This document shows, one piece after another, positions 25,811 to 34,483 of a stretch of 64,000 bases of DNA. The translations under genes and the position numbers were made by a program. The notes beneath the pieces were generated by a model. The model was not told where the DNA came from. It saw nothing but the letters and a program-made list of their open reading frames with translations, and did not search any database. The stretch comes from Bdellovibrionales bacterium (GTDB lineage: Bacteria > Bdellovibrionota > UBA1018), in NCBI GenBank assembly GCA_016786465.1, contig JAEUWC010000017.1, forward strand, positions 1-64,000, read 5' to 3'. Position 1 is the stretch's first letter, and each line of letters opens with the position of its first letter.

Positions 25811-26505
25811 TCGGATTCATCCGCGGTAAAATTCTGGAAAACGCCGAAGGAAGGCTTTTGATCGGAGTGGGAGCGGGTGCAAGTCAGAGTGATCCGTCTG
25901 GCGGAATGGTCGGTTACGACGTTTCAGTTCCTTCTAGCGCAAACTACGCACTTCTTGCGACAGGCACTTTGACAGATCTATTCATCCACACCCACGTTCG
26001 CGAAGATGTTTTTTCGCTTTTTGGATTTACGTCCAGCACTGAAAAAGAATTGTTCATGACCCTGATTTCCGTGAACGGGATCGGGCCCAAAGGAGCGCTT
26101 GGAATTCTTTCGGCGATGGAATCTTCGGATCTAGTCAGCTGCATTCTCAGCGGTGACAAAGACCGTCTGGTTAAGGTTCCAGGAATCGGAAAGAAAACGG
26201 CCGAAAGAATGGTTCTGGAATTAACTGATCCAATTCAAAAGAAAGTCGATGCCGGAATTTTTTCGACTGGGACGGTATCTCCGGGTGCTCGCGGATCAGC
26301 CCTACAGAAATCCGCGGCGAAAATCGCTCGAAACTGGCCAAAACCCGCCATCGAAGCGCGGGATGCCTTGGTCGGGTTGGGTTACAAGGATTTGGAAATT
26401 GAAAAGTGGTTGCAGGAGTTCATGGAAGAAGACGGTTTTCACGAAGCAATGAAGACCGAAGACGTCATACGACAGGCGCTTAGGAAATATGGCAAATCAA
26501 TCTGA
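25807..26505 (+). CDS. ruvA: Holliday-junction binding protein RuvA
   Basis: The 232-residue product binds four-way junctions and loads RuvB. The OB-fold N-terminus starts [11 protein letters not shown]. Helix-hairpin-helix motifs [15 protein letters not shown] and [19 protein letters not shown] are present, and the C-terminal RuvB-binding domain ([20 protein letters not shown]) follows. It is a little longer than E. coli RuvA (203), mostly in the first domain and linker. Its last 17 bases overlap ruvB. Confidence 0.96.
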   Translation: MIGFIRGKILENAEGRLLIGVGAGASQSDPSGGMVGYDVSVPSSANYALLATGTLTDLFIHTHVREDVFSLFGFTSSTEKELFMTLISVNGIGPKGALGILSAMESSDLVSCILSGDKDRLVKVPGIGKKTAERMVLELTDPIQKKVDAGIFSTGTVSPGARGSALQKSAAKIARNWPKPAIEARDALVGLGYKDLEIEKWLQEFMEEDGFHEAMKTEDVIRQALRKYGKSI

Positions 26506-27535
26506 ACTAGATGTGAACGCGCTTCCCAGCGAGCGTTCCGAAGAAAAGTCTTTGCGACCGTTAGAGCTTTCTGAATACGTCGGTCAAAAGAAAGTGAAGG
26601 AAACCCTTTCACTTTGCATCGACGCTGCGAAGGCTCGCAACGATGCCTTGGACCACGTGCTTTTGGCTGGGCCTCCGGGATTGGGTAAGACGACTTTGGC
26701 CCACATCATTTCCAAGGAAATGGGCGGACAGCTACATACGGTGGCCGGTCCGAATGTCGAAAGAAAAGGGGACTTAGCTGCGATTCTGACCAATCTTCAG
26801 CCCGGGGATGTTCTTTTCATTGATGAAATCCATCGTCTGCAAAAGCCAGTCGAGGAAGTCCTTTATAGTGCGATGGAAGATTTCAAGCTGGACTTGATCA
26901 TCGGACAGGGACCCGGTGCTCGAACGCTTCGTTTAGACCTTCCCCGATTTACCTTGGTAGGAGCAACAACCCGGACCGGACTTCTTTCAAGTCCTCTTCG
27001 CGATCGTTTTGGGGTTCCTTTGCGCTTGGATCTTTATCCGGTCGAAGAACTGGAACAAATCATTCAAAGAAGCGCACGTCTTTTGGGAATTCAGGCCGAT
27101 GTGAACGGATCGCGCGAGATCGCCAAGCGGTCACGCGGGACGCCTCGAATTGCAAACCGACTTCTTCGTCGTGTTCGTGATTTTTCGCAGGTCCGTCGAA
27201 ACGCGGCCGCGATTAGCCACGAAGTCTCGTCAGCTGCTTTGACCCTTTTTGAAATTGATCCGCGAGGCTTGGATCAGTTGGATCGCAGGTTTCTGACCAC
27301 GATCATCGACAAGTTTGATGGTGGACCCGTAGGAATCGAAACTTTGGGTTCTGCCTTAGGCGAAGAGCGCGACACGTTGGAAGATGTGGTCGAACCCTTC
27401 TTGCTTCAAGAAGGATTCATTCAAAGAACGCCCCGGGGGCGCCTAGCGACGCGCCAGGCCTACGATCACTTTGGCCGAACCTATATCGAAAGGCCCCAGA
27501 CCCTGGCGCCGGTTGCGCAGTTGGATTTGATCTAG
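26489..27535 (+). CDS. ruvB: Holliday-junction branch-migration ATPase RuvB
   Basis: The 348-residue AAA+ motor of branch migration. Visible: [17 protein letters not shown], Walker [12 protein letters not shown], Walker B FIDEIHRL, sensor [18 protein letters not shown] and the C-terminal winged helix [12 protein letters not shown]. The ATG lies inside the end of ruvA, so the two are translationally coupled. Together the three ruv genes form one row. Confidence 0.98.
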   Translation: MANQSELDVNALPSERSEEKSLRPLELSEYVGQKKVKETLSLCIDAAKARNDALDHVLLAGPPGLGKTTLAHIISKEMGGQLHTVAGPNVERKGDLAAILTNLQPGDVLFIDEIHRLQKPVEEVLYSAMEDFKLDLIIGQGPGARTLRLDLPRFTLVGATTRTGLLSSPLRDRFGVPLRLDLYPVEELEQIIQRSARLLGIQADVNGSREIAKRSRGTPRIANRLLRRVRDFSQVRRNAAAISHEVSSAALTLFEIDPRGLDQLDRRFLTTIIDKFDGGPVGIETLGSALGEERDTLEDVVEPFLLQEGFIQRTPRGRLATRQAYDHFGRTYIERPQTLAPVAQLDLI

Positions 27536-27538
27536 ACT

Positions 27539-27588
27539 GTGCACAAAAACACACAGAAGGAAGTTTTGGAATGTGCAGTAAAACGCAC
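27539..27588. promoter_or_regulatory. Two 16-nt direct repeats upstream of lpxC
   Basis: GTGCACAAAAACACAC at 27539-27554 and GTGCAGTAAAACGCAC at 27573-27588 agree at 13 of 16 positions. Their starts are 34 bases apart, close to three helical turns. The second has GTGC/GCAC ends. They sit in the 198-base ruvB-lpxC spacer and may be a regulator site. Confidence 0.3.
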
Positions 27589-27733
27589 AATTAACGCTAC
27601 GCGTCTAAAAACTCTCGACATTTCGGGGCTTTGCGTCTATTTCCAAAGATATTGAAATCAATAGATAAAACGCAGATCCAATCTATGTTGCTGAATTAGA
27701 TAGAAGATTCACAGATTGGGCACAGAGATTGCG

Positions 27734-28666
27734 ATGTATCCCCACATGGTCCTGCAAAAAACAATTCGCCAGCCTGTCTCGGTCATCGGAATCGGACTTC
27801 ATTCTGGGCTAGAAGCACGCGTTGTTCTTCGTCCTGCTCGCCCGAATTCAGGAATCATTTTCGTTCGCGCCGATCTTCCAGGCGCTCCAGAAATTCCAGC
27901 TAGTTTCAAATATGTCGTAAACACCCAAATGGCCACCACGCTAGGTCGTGGCAAAGCGACGATCAGCACCGTTGAACACCTGATGGCCGCAATCGCTGGG
28001 ATGGACATCGACAATCTTCGAATTGAAGTCTTTGGCCCGGAAATGCCGATCTTGGATGGAAGTTCGATTCAGTTCGTGGAAGCCATTCAAAATGTTGGGA
28101 TCGAAACGCAGCTTCAGGCGCGCCCGATTCTAGTCCTTCGCAAAAAAGTTGAAATCAAGGTCGCCGAAAAATGGGCGGTAGCCGAACCATCTTCGCGGCT
28201 GGAAATCCATGGCTCGATCGATTGGGATCACCCTGCGATCGGCTTCCAGGAATTTTCGTTCGTCGAAGGAATGAGCTCATTCGAACAAATCGCTTCGGCT
28301 CGTACCTTTGGTTTCCTTCGAGATGTCGAAATGTTGAAAAAGCGCGGCTTGGCTCGCGGCGGATCGATCGAAAACGCGGTCGTCTTGGACGACGCGTCGG
28401 TTCTGAATCCTGAAGGCCTTCGTTACCCAGACGAAATGGCTCGCCATAAAGTTTTGGACGCTTTGGGTGATTTCAAGCTTTCGGGAGTCGCGATTTGCGC
28501 TTCGATTCGCTTGCACCGTGCGGGTCACGATCTGCATAGTCAGCTTCTGCAGGCGATCTTTAAAGATCCTGCGAATTATCAGATTGTCACGGGTTCGATC
28601 GAAGGTTCTACGGAACTTCAGAAGTCGGATTTTGTAGCGCCGGCAGTTCGCCCCGCGATTGCATAA
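27734..28666 (+). CDS. lpxC: UDP-3-O-acyl-N-acetylglucosamine deacetylase
   Basis: Zinc deacetylase that commits the cell to lipid A synthesis, so the organism makes LPS. Visible: N-terminal KTIRQPVSVIGIGLHSG, the zinc-binding His in TVEHLMAA (about residue 82), the DGSSIQFV stretch, SARTFGF, and the second metal site MARHKVLDALGD. The ATG at 27734 gives 310 residues, normal length. It has its own upstream spacer and a downstream partner 12 bases away. Confidence 0.97.
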   Translation: MYPHMVLQKTIRQPVSVIGIGLHSGLEARVVLRPARPNSGIIFVRADLPGAPEIPASFKYVVNTQMATTLGRGKATISTVEHLMAAIAGMDIDNLRIEVFGPEMPILDGSSIQFVEAIQNVGIETQLQARPILVLRKKVEIKVAEKWAVAEPSSRLEIHGSIDWDHPAIGFQEFSFVEGMSSFEQIASARTFGFLRDVEMLKKRGLARGGSIENAVVLDDASVLNPEGLRYPDEMARHKVLDALGDFKLSGVAICASIRLHRAGHDLHSQLLQAIFKDPANYQIVTGSIEGSTELQKSDFVAPAVRPAIA

Positions 28667-28678
28667 TTCGAGACATCG

Positions 28679-29887
28679 GTGAAACGCATCTTCTTTGCAT
28701 CGATTTCCGCGGCAGTGGGATTGGTCTTTGCTGCGTTCCTGTTCTTCGCCGCAGAAGTTTTTTTTCGTTTGAATGAAACCCATCGTTGGATCCCGCGAGT
28801 TCCGCCCGTGCTTCGGCCAGCCGCAGGGGGCTACGATGCGGGGACGATCGATTTTTCCGAGATCCGGCAAGCCCCCCAGGACTTTGGTGACGGTCACATT
28901 CCATCCGACGTGCACGAGCCGAATCGTTTGGACTTTTCTGAGTGCCCCAAAAACATTTCGCCCAAATTCGACTATTGGTTTGGCGGGCCAGGTTGTGTCG
29001 TCAAAGCCCATCTACGGAAGCAAGCTCCAAGTCGCCGCATTATTTACGAACAGGTCTACCATTTCGAAGAAGACGGTTCGCGACTAACGCCAGATCAAGA
29101 TCGGAACGCAAAGGATGCCCTGATTTTTATGGGTTGCTCGTTTACGTTTGGCGACGGCGTAAAAGACAGCGAAGTTTTTTCAAATCAGCTGGTCAGAATT
29201 TTTCGTGATCAGGGGCATTCTTTTCGGGTCTTGAATCTGGGCACGCCCGGATGGGGAATTTCCCAAACGGTCCGCCTTTTAAGGGTCCCACAGGATATTC
29301 GTCTGAAGAATCTTCACGGAAGGGGTCGTGATAGTATCGCGGTCTACAACTTGATCGACGATCATTTTTTGCGTCTTGTCGGAAGTGCGGAATTTCTTTC
29401 CAGATTCAAGGTACACGCAGGCTGGCCTTACTTTGAAATGAAGGGCTCGACGCCACAGGACCTAGGAAGCTTTAGTTCGGGGCGCCCTTTCTTGACCTGG
29501 TTCTACGGGCTGATCGGAAACAGCGCGCTTTTCAAACACTTCGGAGTCGACTTGCCCCTGATTGGCGCCCGTGAAATTCAGCTGATGAAGGCGATGATCC
29601 TGGATCTGCGTTCGAGCATTCGTAACCACTACGGAATCGATCATTTTGTGCTTTCGGTGTTTCCGGGGTCGACACGGTGGTCAGTTCCCTTAGCCGAGCA
29701 GCTCCGTCAGGAGGGGGTGGCAGTTTTTGATTTTTCAGGTCTTCCGATCAATGAAAAAGAGACTCCAGGATTTTTCATCCCCGGGGATGGCCATCCGTCG
29801 GCCGCGGGGCACCGCCTTTACGCACGACTGCTACACCGCGAAATCACGAAGAAATTCCCGCTTGTAAAATCAGGGGCGGTTCGATAG
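28679..29887 (+). CDS. SGNH/GDSL-like hydrolase, membrane-anchored or exported
   Basis: The 402-residue product starts with GTG and a hydrophobic N-terminal segment (about 3-28) that is either a signal anchor or an uncleaved signal. SGNH landmarks: GCSFTFGDGV (block I with the nucleophile Ser), NLGTPGWGISQTV (block II Gly) and GDGHPSAAGH (block V with Asp and His). The family covers esterases and carbohydrate O-acetyl or O-acyl enzymes; the substrate is unknown. Its place right after lpxC hints at an envelope glycan or LPS role, which is inference. Confidence 0.85.
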   Translation: MKRIFFASISAAVGLVFAAFLFFAAEVFFRLNETHRWIPRVPPVLRPAAGGYDAGTIDFSEIRQAPQDFGDGHIPSDVHEPNRLDFSECPKNISPKFDYWFGGPGCVVKAHLRKQAPSRRIIYEQVYHFEEDGSRLTPDQDRNAKDALIFMGCSFTFGDGVKDSEVFSNQLVRIFRDQGHSFRVLNLGTPGWGISQTVRLLRVPQDIRLKNLHGRGRDSIAVYNLIDDHFLRLVGSAEFLSRFKVHAGWPYFEMKGSTPQDLGSFSSGRPFLTWFYGLIGNSALFKHFGVDLPLIGAREIQLMKAMILDLRSSIRNHYGIDHFVLSVFPGSTRWSVPLAEQLRQEGVAVFDFSGLPINEKETPGFFIPGDGHPSAAGHRLYARLLHREITKKFPLVKSGAVR

Positions 29888-29908
29888 CTGGTTCGTAACC
29901 AGAAGATC

Positions 29909-29985
29909 GGGACGTGGCGCAGCCTGGCTAGCGCACTTGCATGGGGTGCAAGGGGTCGCTGGTTCAAATCCAGTCGTCCCGACCA
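29909..29985 (+). tRNA. tRNA-Pro (anticodon GGG)
   Basis: Complete cloverleaf. Acceptor CGGGACG pairs with CGTCCCG, the D arm contains AGCCTGGCTAGC, the anticodon stem CTTGC/GCAAG has loop ATGGGGT (anticodon GGG), and the T loop is TTCAAAT. CCA is encoded. A small perfect hairpin (CTGGTT-CGT-AACCAG, 29889-29903) precedes it and a strong terminator follows. Confidence 0.96.
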
Positions 29986-29989
29986 TTTG

Positions 29990-30024
29990 AAGGGCGAGCG
30001 CATTTCGGCTCGCCCTTTTTTTTT
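29990..30024 (+). terminator. Rho-independent terminator after tRNA-Pro
   Basis: Perfect 10-bp stem AAGGGCGAGC / GCTCGCCCTT with an 8-nt loop and a run of nine Ts, four bases after the tRNA. Confidence 0.93.
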
Positions 30025-30039
30025 CGCCCAGGGGGTTCC

Positions 30040-30462
30040 ATGGTCATCCGCGAAACGCAGTCTGAATCTGACCTCAGGTCCGCTTTTTCGATTCTCAAGG
30101 AACTTCGTAAAGACTTGAACTGGGATGACTTCCTGTCGCTTTACGACAAGGCCAAAGATGCAGACGGATACGGACTTTGGTTGGCCTTCGAAACGGAAAA
30201 GCCCGTGGGCGTGATGGGTATGCGAATCCTTTACGACTACGTTCACGGCAAGCACCTTTACATCGATGATCTGGTCACGACAGAAGCCGCGCGATCCAAG
30301 GGCATTGGATCAAAGATGCTGAAGTTTGCGGAAGGCTATTGCGCTGAAACGAACTGCAACCTGCTTCGTCTAAGCACGGGCACGGAAAACGAGGGCGGAA
30401 AGAAATTTTACGCGCGCGAAGGTTGGACCCTTCGAAGCGTGACGTTCAAAAAGAAACTTTGA
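30040..30462 (+). CDS. GNAT-family N-acetyltransferase
   Basis: A 140-residue product from the ATG at 30040 (MVIRETQSESDL). The acetyl-CoA motif is seen in YIDDLVTTEAARSKGIGSKMLKFAEGYC, with R-S-K-G-I-G replacing the usual R-G-x-G-x-G/A. The end, NLLRLSTGTENEGGKKFYAREGW, is typical of GNAT strand 5 and helix 4. Substrate unknown. A ribosome site GGGGG lies close upstream, and the gene starts only 15 bases after the tRNA-Pro terminator, so its promoter must overlap that region or readthrough is used. Confidence 0.9.
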   Translation: MVIRETQSESDLRSAFSILKELRKDLNWDDFLSLYDKAKDADGYGLWLAFETEKPVGVMGMRILYDYVHGKHLYIDDLVTTEAARSKGIGSKMLKFAEGYCAETNCNLLRLSTGTENEGGKKFYAREGWTLRSVTFKKKL

Positions 30463-30470
30463 CCCAAGAA

Positions 30471-32315
30471 TCAGTTTCCGCGACGAGGTCGAGTTTCAAA
30501 GTTTCGCTTTGCCATCGAAAGCTGCTGGCTGAAGTCCATGGTCTTCCCTTGGACAGCGCCGTATTGAGAATTTGACATAAAGCCTGGGCTCATTGCGGTC
30601 GTTGTTCCAGCGGTGCCGTGACAGCTTAAGCAGGAAGATTTTGGATTATCGGCGGGACCGTTCAAGCGGTTTTCGTGCCCATTTGAAATGGCGCCGGTCG
30701 CAAGTAAACTATCGGCGGCATCAAATCCAAGCTGGACGCCCTGTGGCCGCATTTTCAACCAGCCCGATGGCGCGCGTGTCGTGCGGTACTTCGATTTATA
30801 GTTTGCGTCGAAATAGTAGCTGGTCATCACCCAATAGTCCAAGTCGGCGCGTGCACCGCGCAAAGTGGAATCGCGAACGGCGATGTCGATTTGAATCAGG
30901 CGGACCGGCTGGACCGACCGAGCATTGCTACCTTCAGCGGTCGTGACATTTCCGTTCCAGGTGAACGCACCATTGAGTGAAGGGAAGTTTGCAGTCGTGA
31001 ACAGGACTTTCACGGCAACTGTTCCGTCTTGAAAATAGCTTTTTGTGCGGGTCACTGGATTGGTCACGTTTCGGGTCAAATCCATCGTGCGCTTGGGGTT
31101 GCTTTCATTTCCGAAAACCCCGTTCAATGCCTCGCAGCCGCGACCATTGTAATAAGCGACCCCCCAATTCGTTCCACTGGTCGTGTCCTTGTAAATGGCA
31201 TTCTTTCCAAGGTTTCGTTCTCGGGTCATGCCATGAATGGCTTCCCGCCCTGACGCTCCGACCTGCATCCAAGGCATATTGCACCAAAAGCGGGACGTAT
31301 TGTTCTTCGCAATCAAGTTCTGGTCAGGGTTGCTTGGGTCTTGCGTGACCATCCCTTCCATAAAATAGTCCAGCATCAGAATTGCGAACGCTTCACCTTT
31401 CTTTGGCGTGGAAATGTCCATGTTCTTCCAAGGACGATCGCGACTTTCAGTGAAAGTGCTGTTTTGAAAGTCACCGCGTAGATCAAAGCGGGGAAGATTG
31501 GGATGCCCGCTGACGGTGTCCTTCATTTCGAAGCCTTCAGCCATTCGATTAACCTGTGCCGGAGCACGTTCAGCTTCGGCCTTGAATTCAGCATTCAGGA
31601 ACCGGCCTTTTTCTAGATCTTCGATTTGCTTCGCGGTGATTCCGGTGACTTTACCGATCAGGCTTGAAGGAATGATCGAGTTTTTTCCCGGAAGATCGCA
31701 AGACGGCAATCGAAAATGAAATGGAACTTCGCGGGTTTCCGTTCTTGAAATCTTTCTTTGCATCACCCCGCCGATCCCCAGCATGAAGCGATCCTGGGAA
31801 TAGCTGATGTCCATATCCCCTTGAAGGTTGTCGATTTCAGTCGTGGGTTTCACGTCAAAAGTCATGATTGCTTCTTGGGATTCCGTGTCGGGAACTTCAA
31901 TTGGCGTATCCGTGAAGAATTCTCGGACCACAGCGACGGGATCGCCTTGAAAGCAGGCGATGTGGCGAAGTCCTCGTGTCGATTCTTCACGATCGTTCGC
32001 GTAGAAAAGTTGCATCAAGACTTCCGCCCGCGTGTTGGACCTGAATCTTCGTATTGAATCGCCCGACGGTCCCTTCTTTTCTCCGCGCCACACGTCAGGT
32101 CGAATCGAAAGTATGGTTGGGATCCCAATCTTGTTCCAGCTTAGGTACACCAAGCGCGGTTCGCCCTGATTCGCAGGGGCGCGCTGGTCTGACTTTTTTT
32201 CTCCCACAGGGATCGTCAGATGAATTTTCCGGGCCCATGCAGGACCCGCCCACGTAGCGGAAAGGGCCAGATTCAAAAAGATCGCATTCACCCAAAAATT
32301 TTTTGCTTTCAGCAT
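30471..32315 (-). CDS. Exported protein with a single haem-binding CxxCH motif, unknown family
   Basis: The 614-residue product has a signal peptide (ending PAWA) and one cytochrome-c-type CLSCH motif near residue 558. The C-terminal region continues TAMSPGFM, where a downstream Met could be the axial ligand. The main part is beta-rich and not a domain I recognise. It contains phrases such as DISYSQDRFMLGIGG and a long segment with LDYWVMTSYYFDANYKSKY. It would act in the periplasm or outer membrane, perhaps as an electron carrier fused to a substrate-binding region; this is inference. Divergent from the lipoprotein cluster that starts at 32441. Confidence 0.82.
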   Translation of the reverse strand: MLKAKNFWVNAIFLNLALSATWAGPAWARKIHLTIPVGEKKSDQRAPANQGEPRLVYLSWNKIGIPTILSIRPDVWRGEKKGPSGDSIRRFRSNTRAEVLMQLFYANDREESTRGLRHIACFQGDPVAVVREFFTDTPIEVPDTESQEAIMTFDVKPTTEIDNLQGDMDISYSQDRFMLGIGGVMQRKISRTETREVPFHFRLPSCDLPGKNSIIPSSLIGKVTGITAKQIEDLEKGRFLNAEFKAEAERAPAQVNRMAEGFEMKDTVSGHPNLPRFDLRGDFQNSTFTESRDRPWKNMDISTPKKGEAFAILMLDYFMEGMVTQDPSNPDQNLIAKNNTSRFWCNMPWMQVGASGREAIHGMTRERNLGKNAIYKDTTSGTNWGVAYYNGRGCEALNGVFGNESNPKRTMDLTRNVTNPVTRTKSYFQDGTVAVKVLFTTANFPSLNGAFTWNGNVTTAEGSNARSVQPVRLIQIDIAVRDSTLRGARADLDYWVMTSYYFDANYKSKYRTTRAPSGWLKMRPQGVQLGFDAADSLLATGAISNGHENRLNGPADNPKSSCLSCHGTAGTTTAMSPGFMSNSQYGAVQGKTMDFSQQLSMAKRNFETRPRRGN

Positions 32316-32440
32316 GATTTCCTTTCGGAATGCGGGGCGGTTCGCTTGAGTTTTCGAAAGCGACAGAAAACTGACGCACCTAATTCAGCCGCCGGAAATC
32401 TTTGAGTTTTTCTAGGGGTCTGATTAAGATTCTAAGCACC

Positions 32441-33073
32441 ATGAGAATAAAGCTCGCTTGGGTAGGGATCGTTGCAAGTCTTGGGGCAAGTCTTGCGCCG
32501 ATAACAGGAAAGCCGGTGACGGCCTTTGCACAGGACGCTGCGCCGGCAACGGGCGCCACGGCCGCGCCGGTTGCCGAACCGGTCGATCCAAGGACCACCA
32601 AATCCTTGTTCAAAATTTTTGTACGTTCAGAAGAACGTGGCGGACGATTCATCCAGTTGGGCGAAGGCGGAGAAACGCTACCCGCAACGGAATTAGCCAG
32701 TATTCTTTCCCTGAGCAAAGATGAAGAAGTTCAGAAGGAAATGAAGAACTTCGACTTCTGGGCAAAGATGAATCGCGGCGCAACAATTTTCACGGTCGCA
32801 ACCGGTGCTACCGCCTTTACGCTTTGGGGAATGAGCGTGGCCAATAACGAGAGCGGTTCCGGGGCGGCGATGGCTGCTTTCGGTGTATCTGCAATTGGCG
32901 TTGTCTTGATGCAGTGGACGAATTCAAAGAGTTCGCATTTTCTTTATCGTGCGCAACAGATTCACAACGGAAAGCTAATCGATCGAAAGAAGGATCCGGC
33001 ACCAAGCACTTCATCCTTAAGCCCTCAGGGTATAGGTTCGCCGCTTTCGCTTTCCTTGAGGTGGGAATTCTAA
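32441..33073 (+). CDS. Exported membrane protein of unknown function
   Basis: Not recognised. The 210-residue product starts MRIKLAWVGIVASLG with a signal peptide (cleavage near AFAQ). Next comes an Ala/Pro-rich spacer, a mixed region FVRSEERGGRFIQLGEGG, then two hydrophobic segments (about 110-130 and 135-155) rich in Gly, Ala and Thr. The first segment has two aromatic residues, suggesting membrane insertion. Stop and start overlap with the next gene (TAATG). It leads a row of six or seven exported or membrane proteins. Confidence 0.8.
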   Translation: MRIKLAWVGIVASLGASLAPITGKPVTAFAQDAAPATGATAAPVAEPVDPRTTKSLFKIFVRSEERGGRFIQLGEGGETLPATELASILSLSKDEEVQKEMKNFDFWAKMNRGATIFTVATGATAFTLWGMSVANNESGSGAAMAAFGVSAIGVVLMQWTNSKSSHFLYRAQQIHNGKLIDRKKDPAPSTSSLSPQGIGSPLSLSLRWEF

Positions 33074-33837
33074 TGACCCAATCGAAGAAGATTCTTGGAT
33101 ATCTGGTGATGGCCGCGATGGGAGCTGGATGCGCATCGACGGGGATCGTGGTTGCCACCCGGCCCCAGCCGCACTGGCTGAAGTCTGCCTTTAAGGGTTC
33201 AGAAAAAGAAAAAGCCGCGATTCCTACGGATTCTGGACTTTCGCTTCATTACGACCGATCGGATGTCGTGTTCTATGAAGACACTTTGCCTGACGGCAGC
33301 GTGTGGCTTCACTATGCCGTGGTCATCAAGAATTCAGCAGGCGGAAGCGTTGGCGTTCGTGGCGATCAAGTCGAAATCGTCGCAGACGCGGTTCCCACCG
33401 AAGTTCCAGCGAACAAAATTCCAAAAGACGCTACGGATCTGGAAGGCAAGCCGATTGATGAACAAACGGTTGGATCTAAACATTCTGATCAGATCGTTCT
33501 GAGCCAATCGGCGGACGAAGAAGCGCCAAAAGCCGAAGAAGCGCCAAAAGCCGAAGAAGCGCCCAAAGCAGAAGAAGCCGCCCCAGCGGCGCCGGCGGTT
33601 CCAAAGATCAAAATGCGCAAAGTTTTGACCCGCCATACGGCAAAAGCGGAATACAAGAAGGGTGATCGTTTAAACAGTGTCGCTTCAAAAAGCTATTCGC
33701 GCACGCCAGTCAATTTTCGGATTTCGAAAGAAGTGGTCGAACACTTCGCAGGCACACCGAATCCCGTTTTCTTACAGGTTCCTTTAACTAACGGGAGAAG
33801 CCTTCGATTGCCGATTTGGCTTTGGAGGATGCAATGA
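33073..33837 (+). CDS. Lipoprotein with EEAPKA repeats, unknown function
   Basis: A 254-residue lipoprotein: the lipobox MGAGCAST puts the acylated Cys near residue 20. A folded part (about 50-120, with DGSVWLHYAVVIKN) is followed by an 18-bp tandem repeat at 33517-33588 coding for EEAPKA about three and a half times. The C-terminal domain then includes KMRKVLTRHTAKAEYKKGD. The low-complexity linker probably spans the periplasm. The start is coupled to the previous gene by TAATG. Function unknown. Confidence 0.82.
   Translation: MTQSKKILGYLVMAAMGAGCASTGIVVATRPQPHWLKSAFKGSEKEKAAIPTDSGLSLHYDRSDVVFYEDTLPDGSVWLHYAVVIKNSAGGSVGVRGDQVEIVADAVPTEVPANKIPKDATDLEGKPIDEQTVGSKHSDQIVLSQSADEEAPKAEEAPKAEEAPKAEEAAPAAPAVPKIKMRKVLTRHTAKAEYKKGDRLNSVASKSYSRTPVNFRISKEVVEHFAGTPNPVFLQVPLTNGRSLRLPIWLWRMQ
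33517..33588 (+). repeat. Tandem 18-bp coding repeat (EEAPKA)
   Basis: Unit GAAGAAGCGCCAAAAGCC occurs twice exactly (33517, 33535), a third copy (33553) differs at two positions, and a fourth (33571) is degenerate. It codes for the Glu-Glu-Ala-Pro-Lys-Ala linker of the lipoprotein. Copy number may vary among strains. Confidence 0.9.
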
Positions 33838-34364
33838 AAAGGTTTTCTGCGTTTTTTGGAATCGCGCTGCTTTCAGGTTGTGGAATCGTCAGCATCAAGC
33901 CGGAAGTTCCGCAGTTTAACGATCGGACTTACTTGCTCGGGCCTGAAGTCCAAACCTTTTGCGGCGGAACGGTCGAGCTTTGGGCAAAGATGGATACGAC
34001 CAGTTGGAAGCGCGATATTGATCTTTACATCAAGGCATCTTCGGGGGCGGGCGCGAACGGTGAAGGCGGCGGTGGCTTTGAAATCAGCAACGAAAATTTA
34101 TTGGTCGAAGCAATCCAAGACGGAGCATCACAAGCTCGCAAAAGGAAGTTAAAGGACATCAAGGCTTTGGAGTTCGTGAAATCGACTTCGCTTGATACGT
34201 CGGGATCGACCAATGTCGGAAAATGGAAACTGACAGCCGAAGGGTTGGATCCAAATACTGGGATCAAGGTTTTCTTAAAGCCGTTTCGCGGCTGTCAGGG
34301 ACAGCAAGCGATTACTCCGGTTGTGCTTCGTGAGCGTACAACCGCCGAACTGAATCTGGATTAA
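33834..34364 (+). CDS. Small lipoprotein of unknown function
   Basis: A 176-residue product with a lipobox LLSGCGIV after a short hydrophobic start (MKRFSAFFGIA). The mature part has two further cysteines (FCGG, GCQG) that may pair, a Gly-rich loop GANGEGGGGFE, and no domain I know. It overlaps the previous stop by four bases (ATGA), so the pair is translationally coupled. The last residues TAELNLD match no sorting signal I know. Confidence 0.82.
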   Translation: MKRFSAFFGIALLSGCGIVSIKPEVPQFNDRTYLLGPEVQTFCGGTVELWAKMDTTSWKRDIDLYIKASSGAGANGEGGGGFEISNENLLVEAIQDGASQARKRKLKDIKALEFVKSTSLDTSGSTNVGKWKLTAEGLDPNTGIKVFLKPFRGCQGQQAITPVVLRERTTAELNLD

Positions 34365-34442
34365 TTGTTAATAATTGTTCACTAAAATCCGCTACTTGTA
34401 GCTAAGTGCTTGAATCGAAACAATTAAAAATAGTCAATAAAT

Positions 34443-34471
34443 TTGACTTATTTTATCAGGAATCCGATAAT
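34443..34471 (+). promoter_or_regulatory. Sigma-70-like promoter for the large lipoprotein gene
   Basis: TTGACT at 34443-34448, 17-nt spacer, GATAAT at 34466-34471. This would start transcription near 34478, only about six bases before the ATG at 34484, implying an almost leaderless mRNA. The match may be accidental. Confidence 0.35.
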
Positions 34472-34483
34472 GAGATGTGGGGG

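Noticed and set aside
29909-29985. tRNA-Pro as an integration site of a mobile element
   Set aside because: No integrase, no repeated tRNA 3' end and no change of gene type downstream.
33334-33636. Phe/Arg-rich frame on the minus strand in the lipoprotein gene
   Set aside because: It is the complement of the EEAPKA repeats, low complexity and without a start signal.
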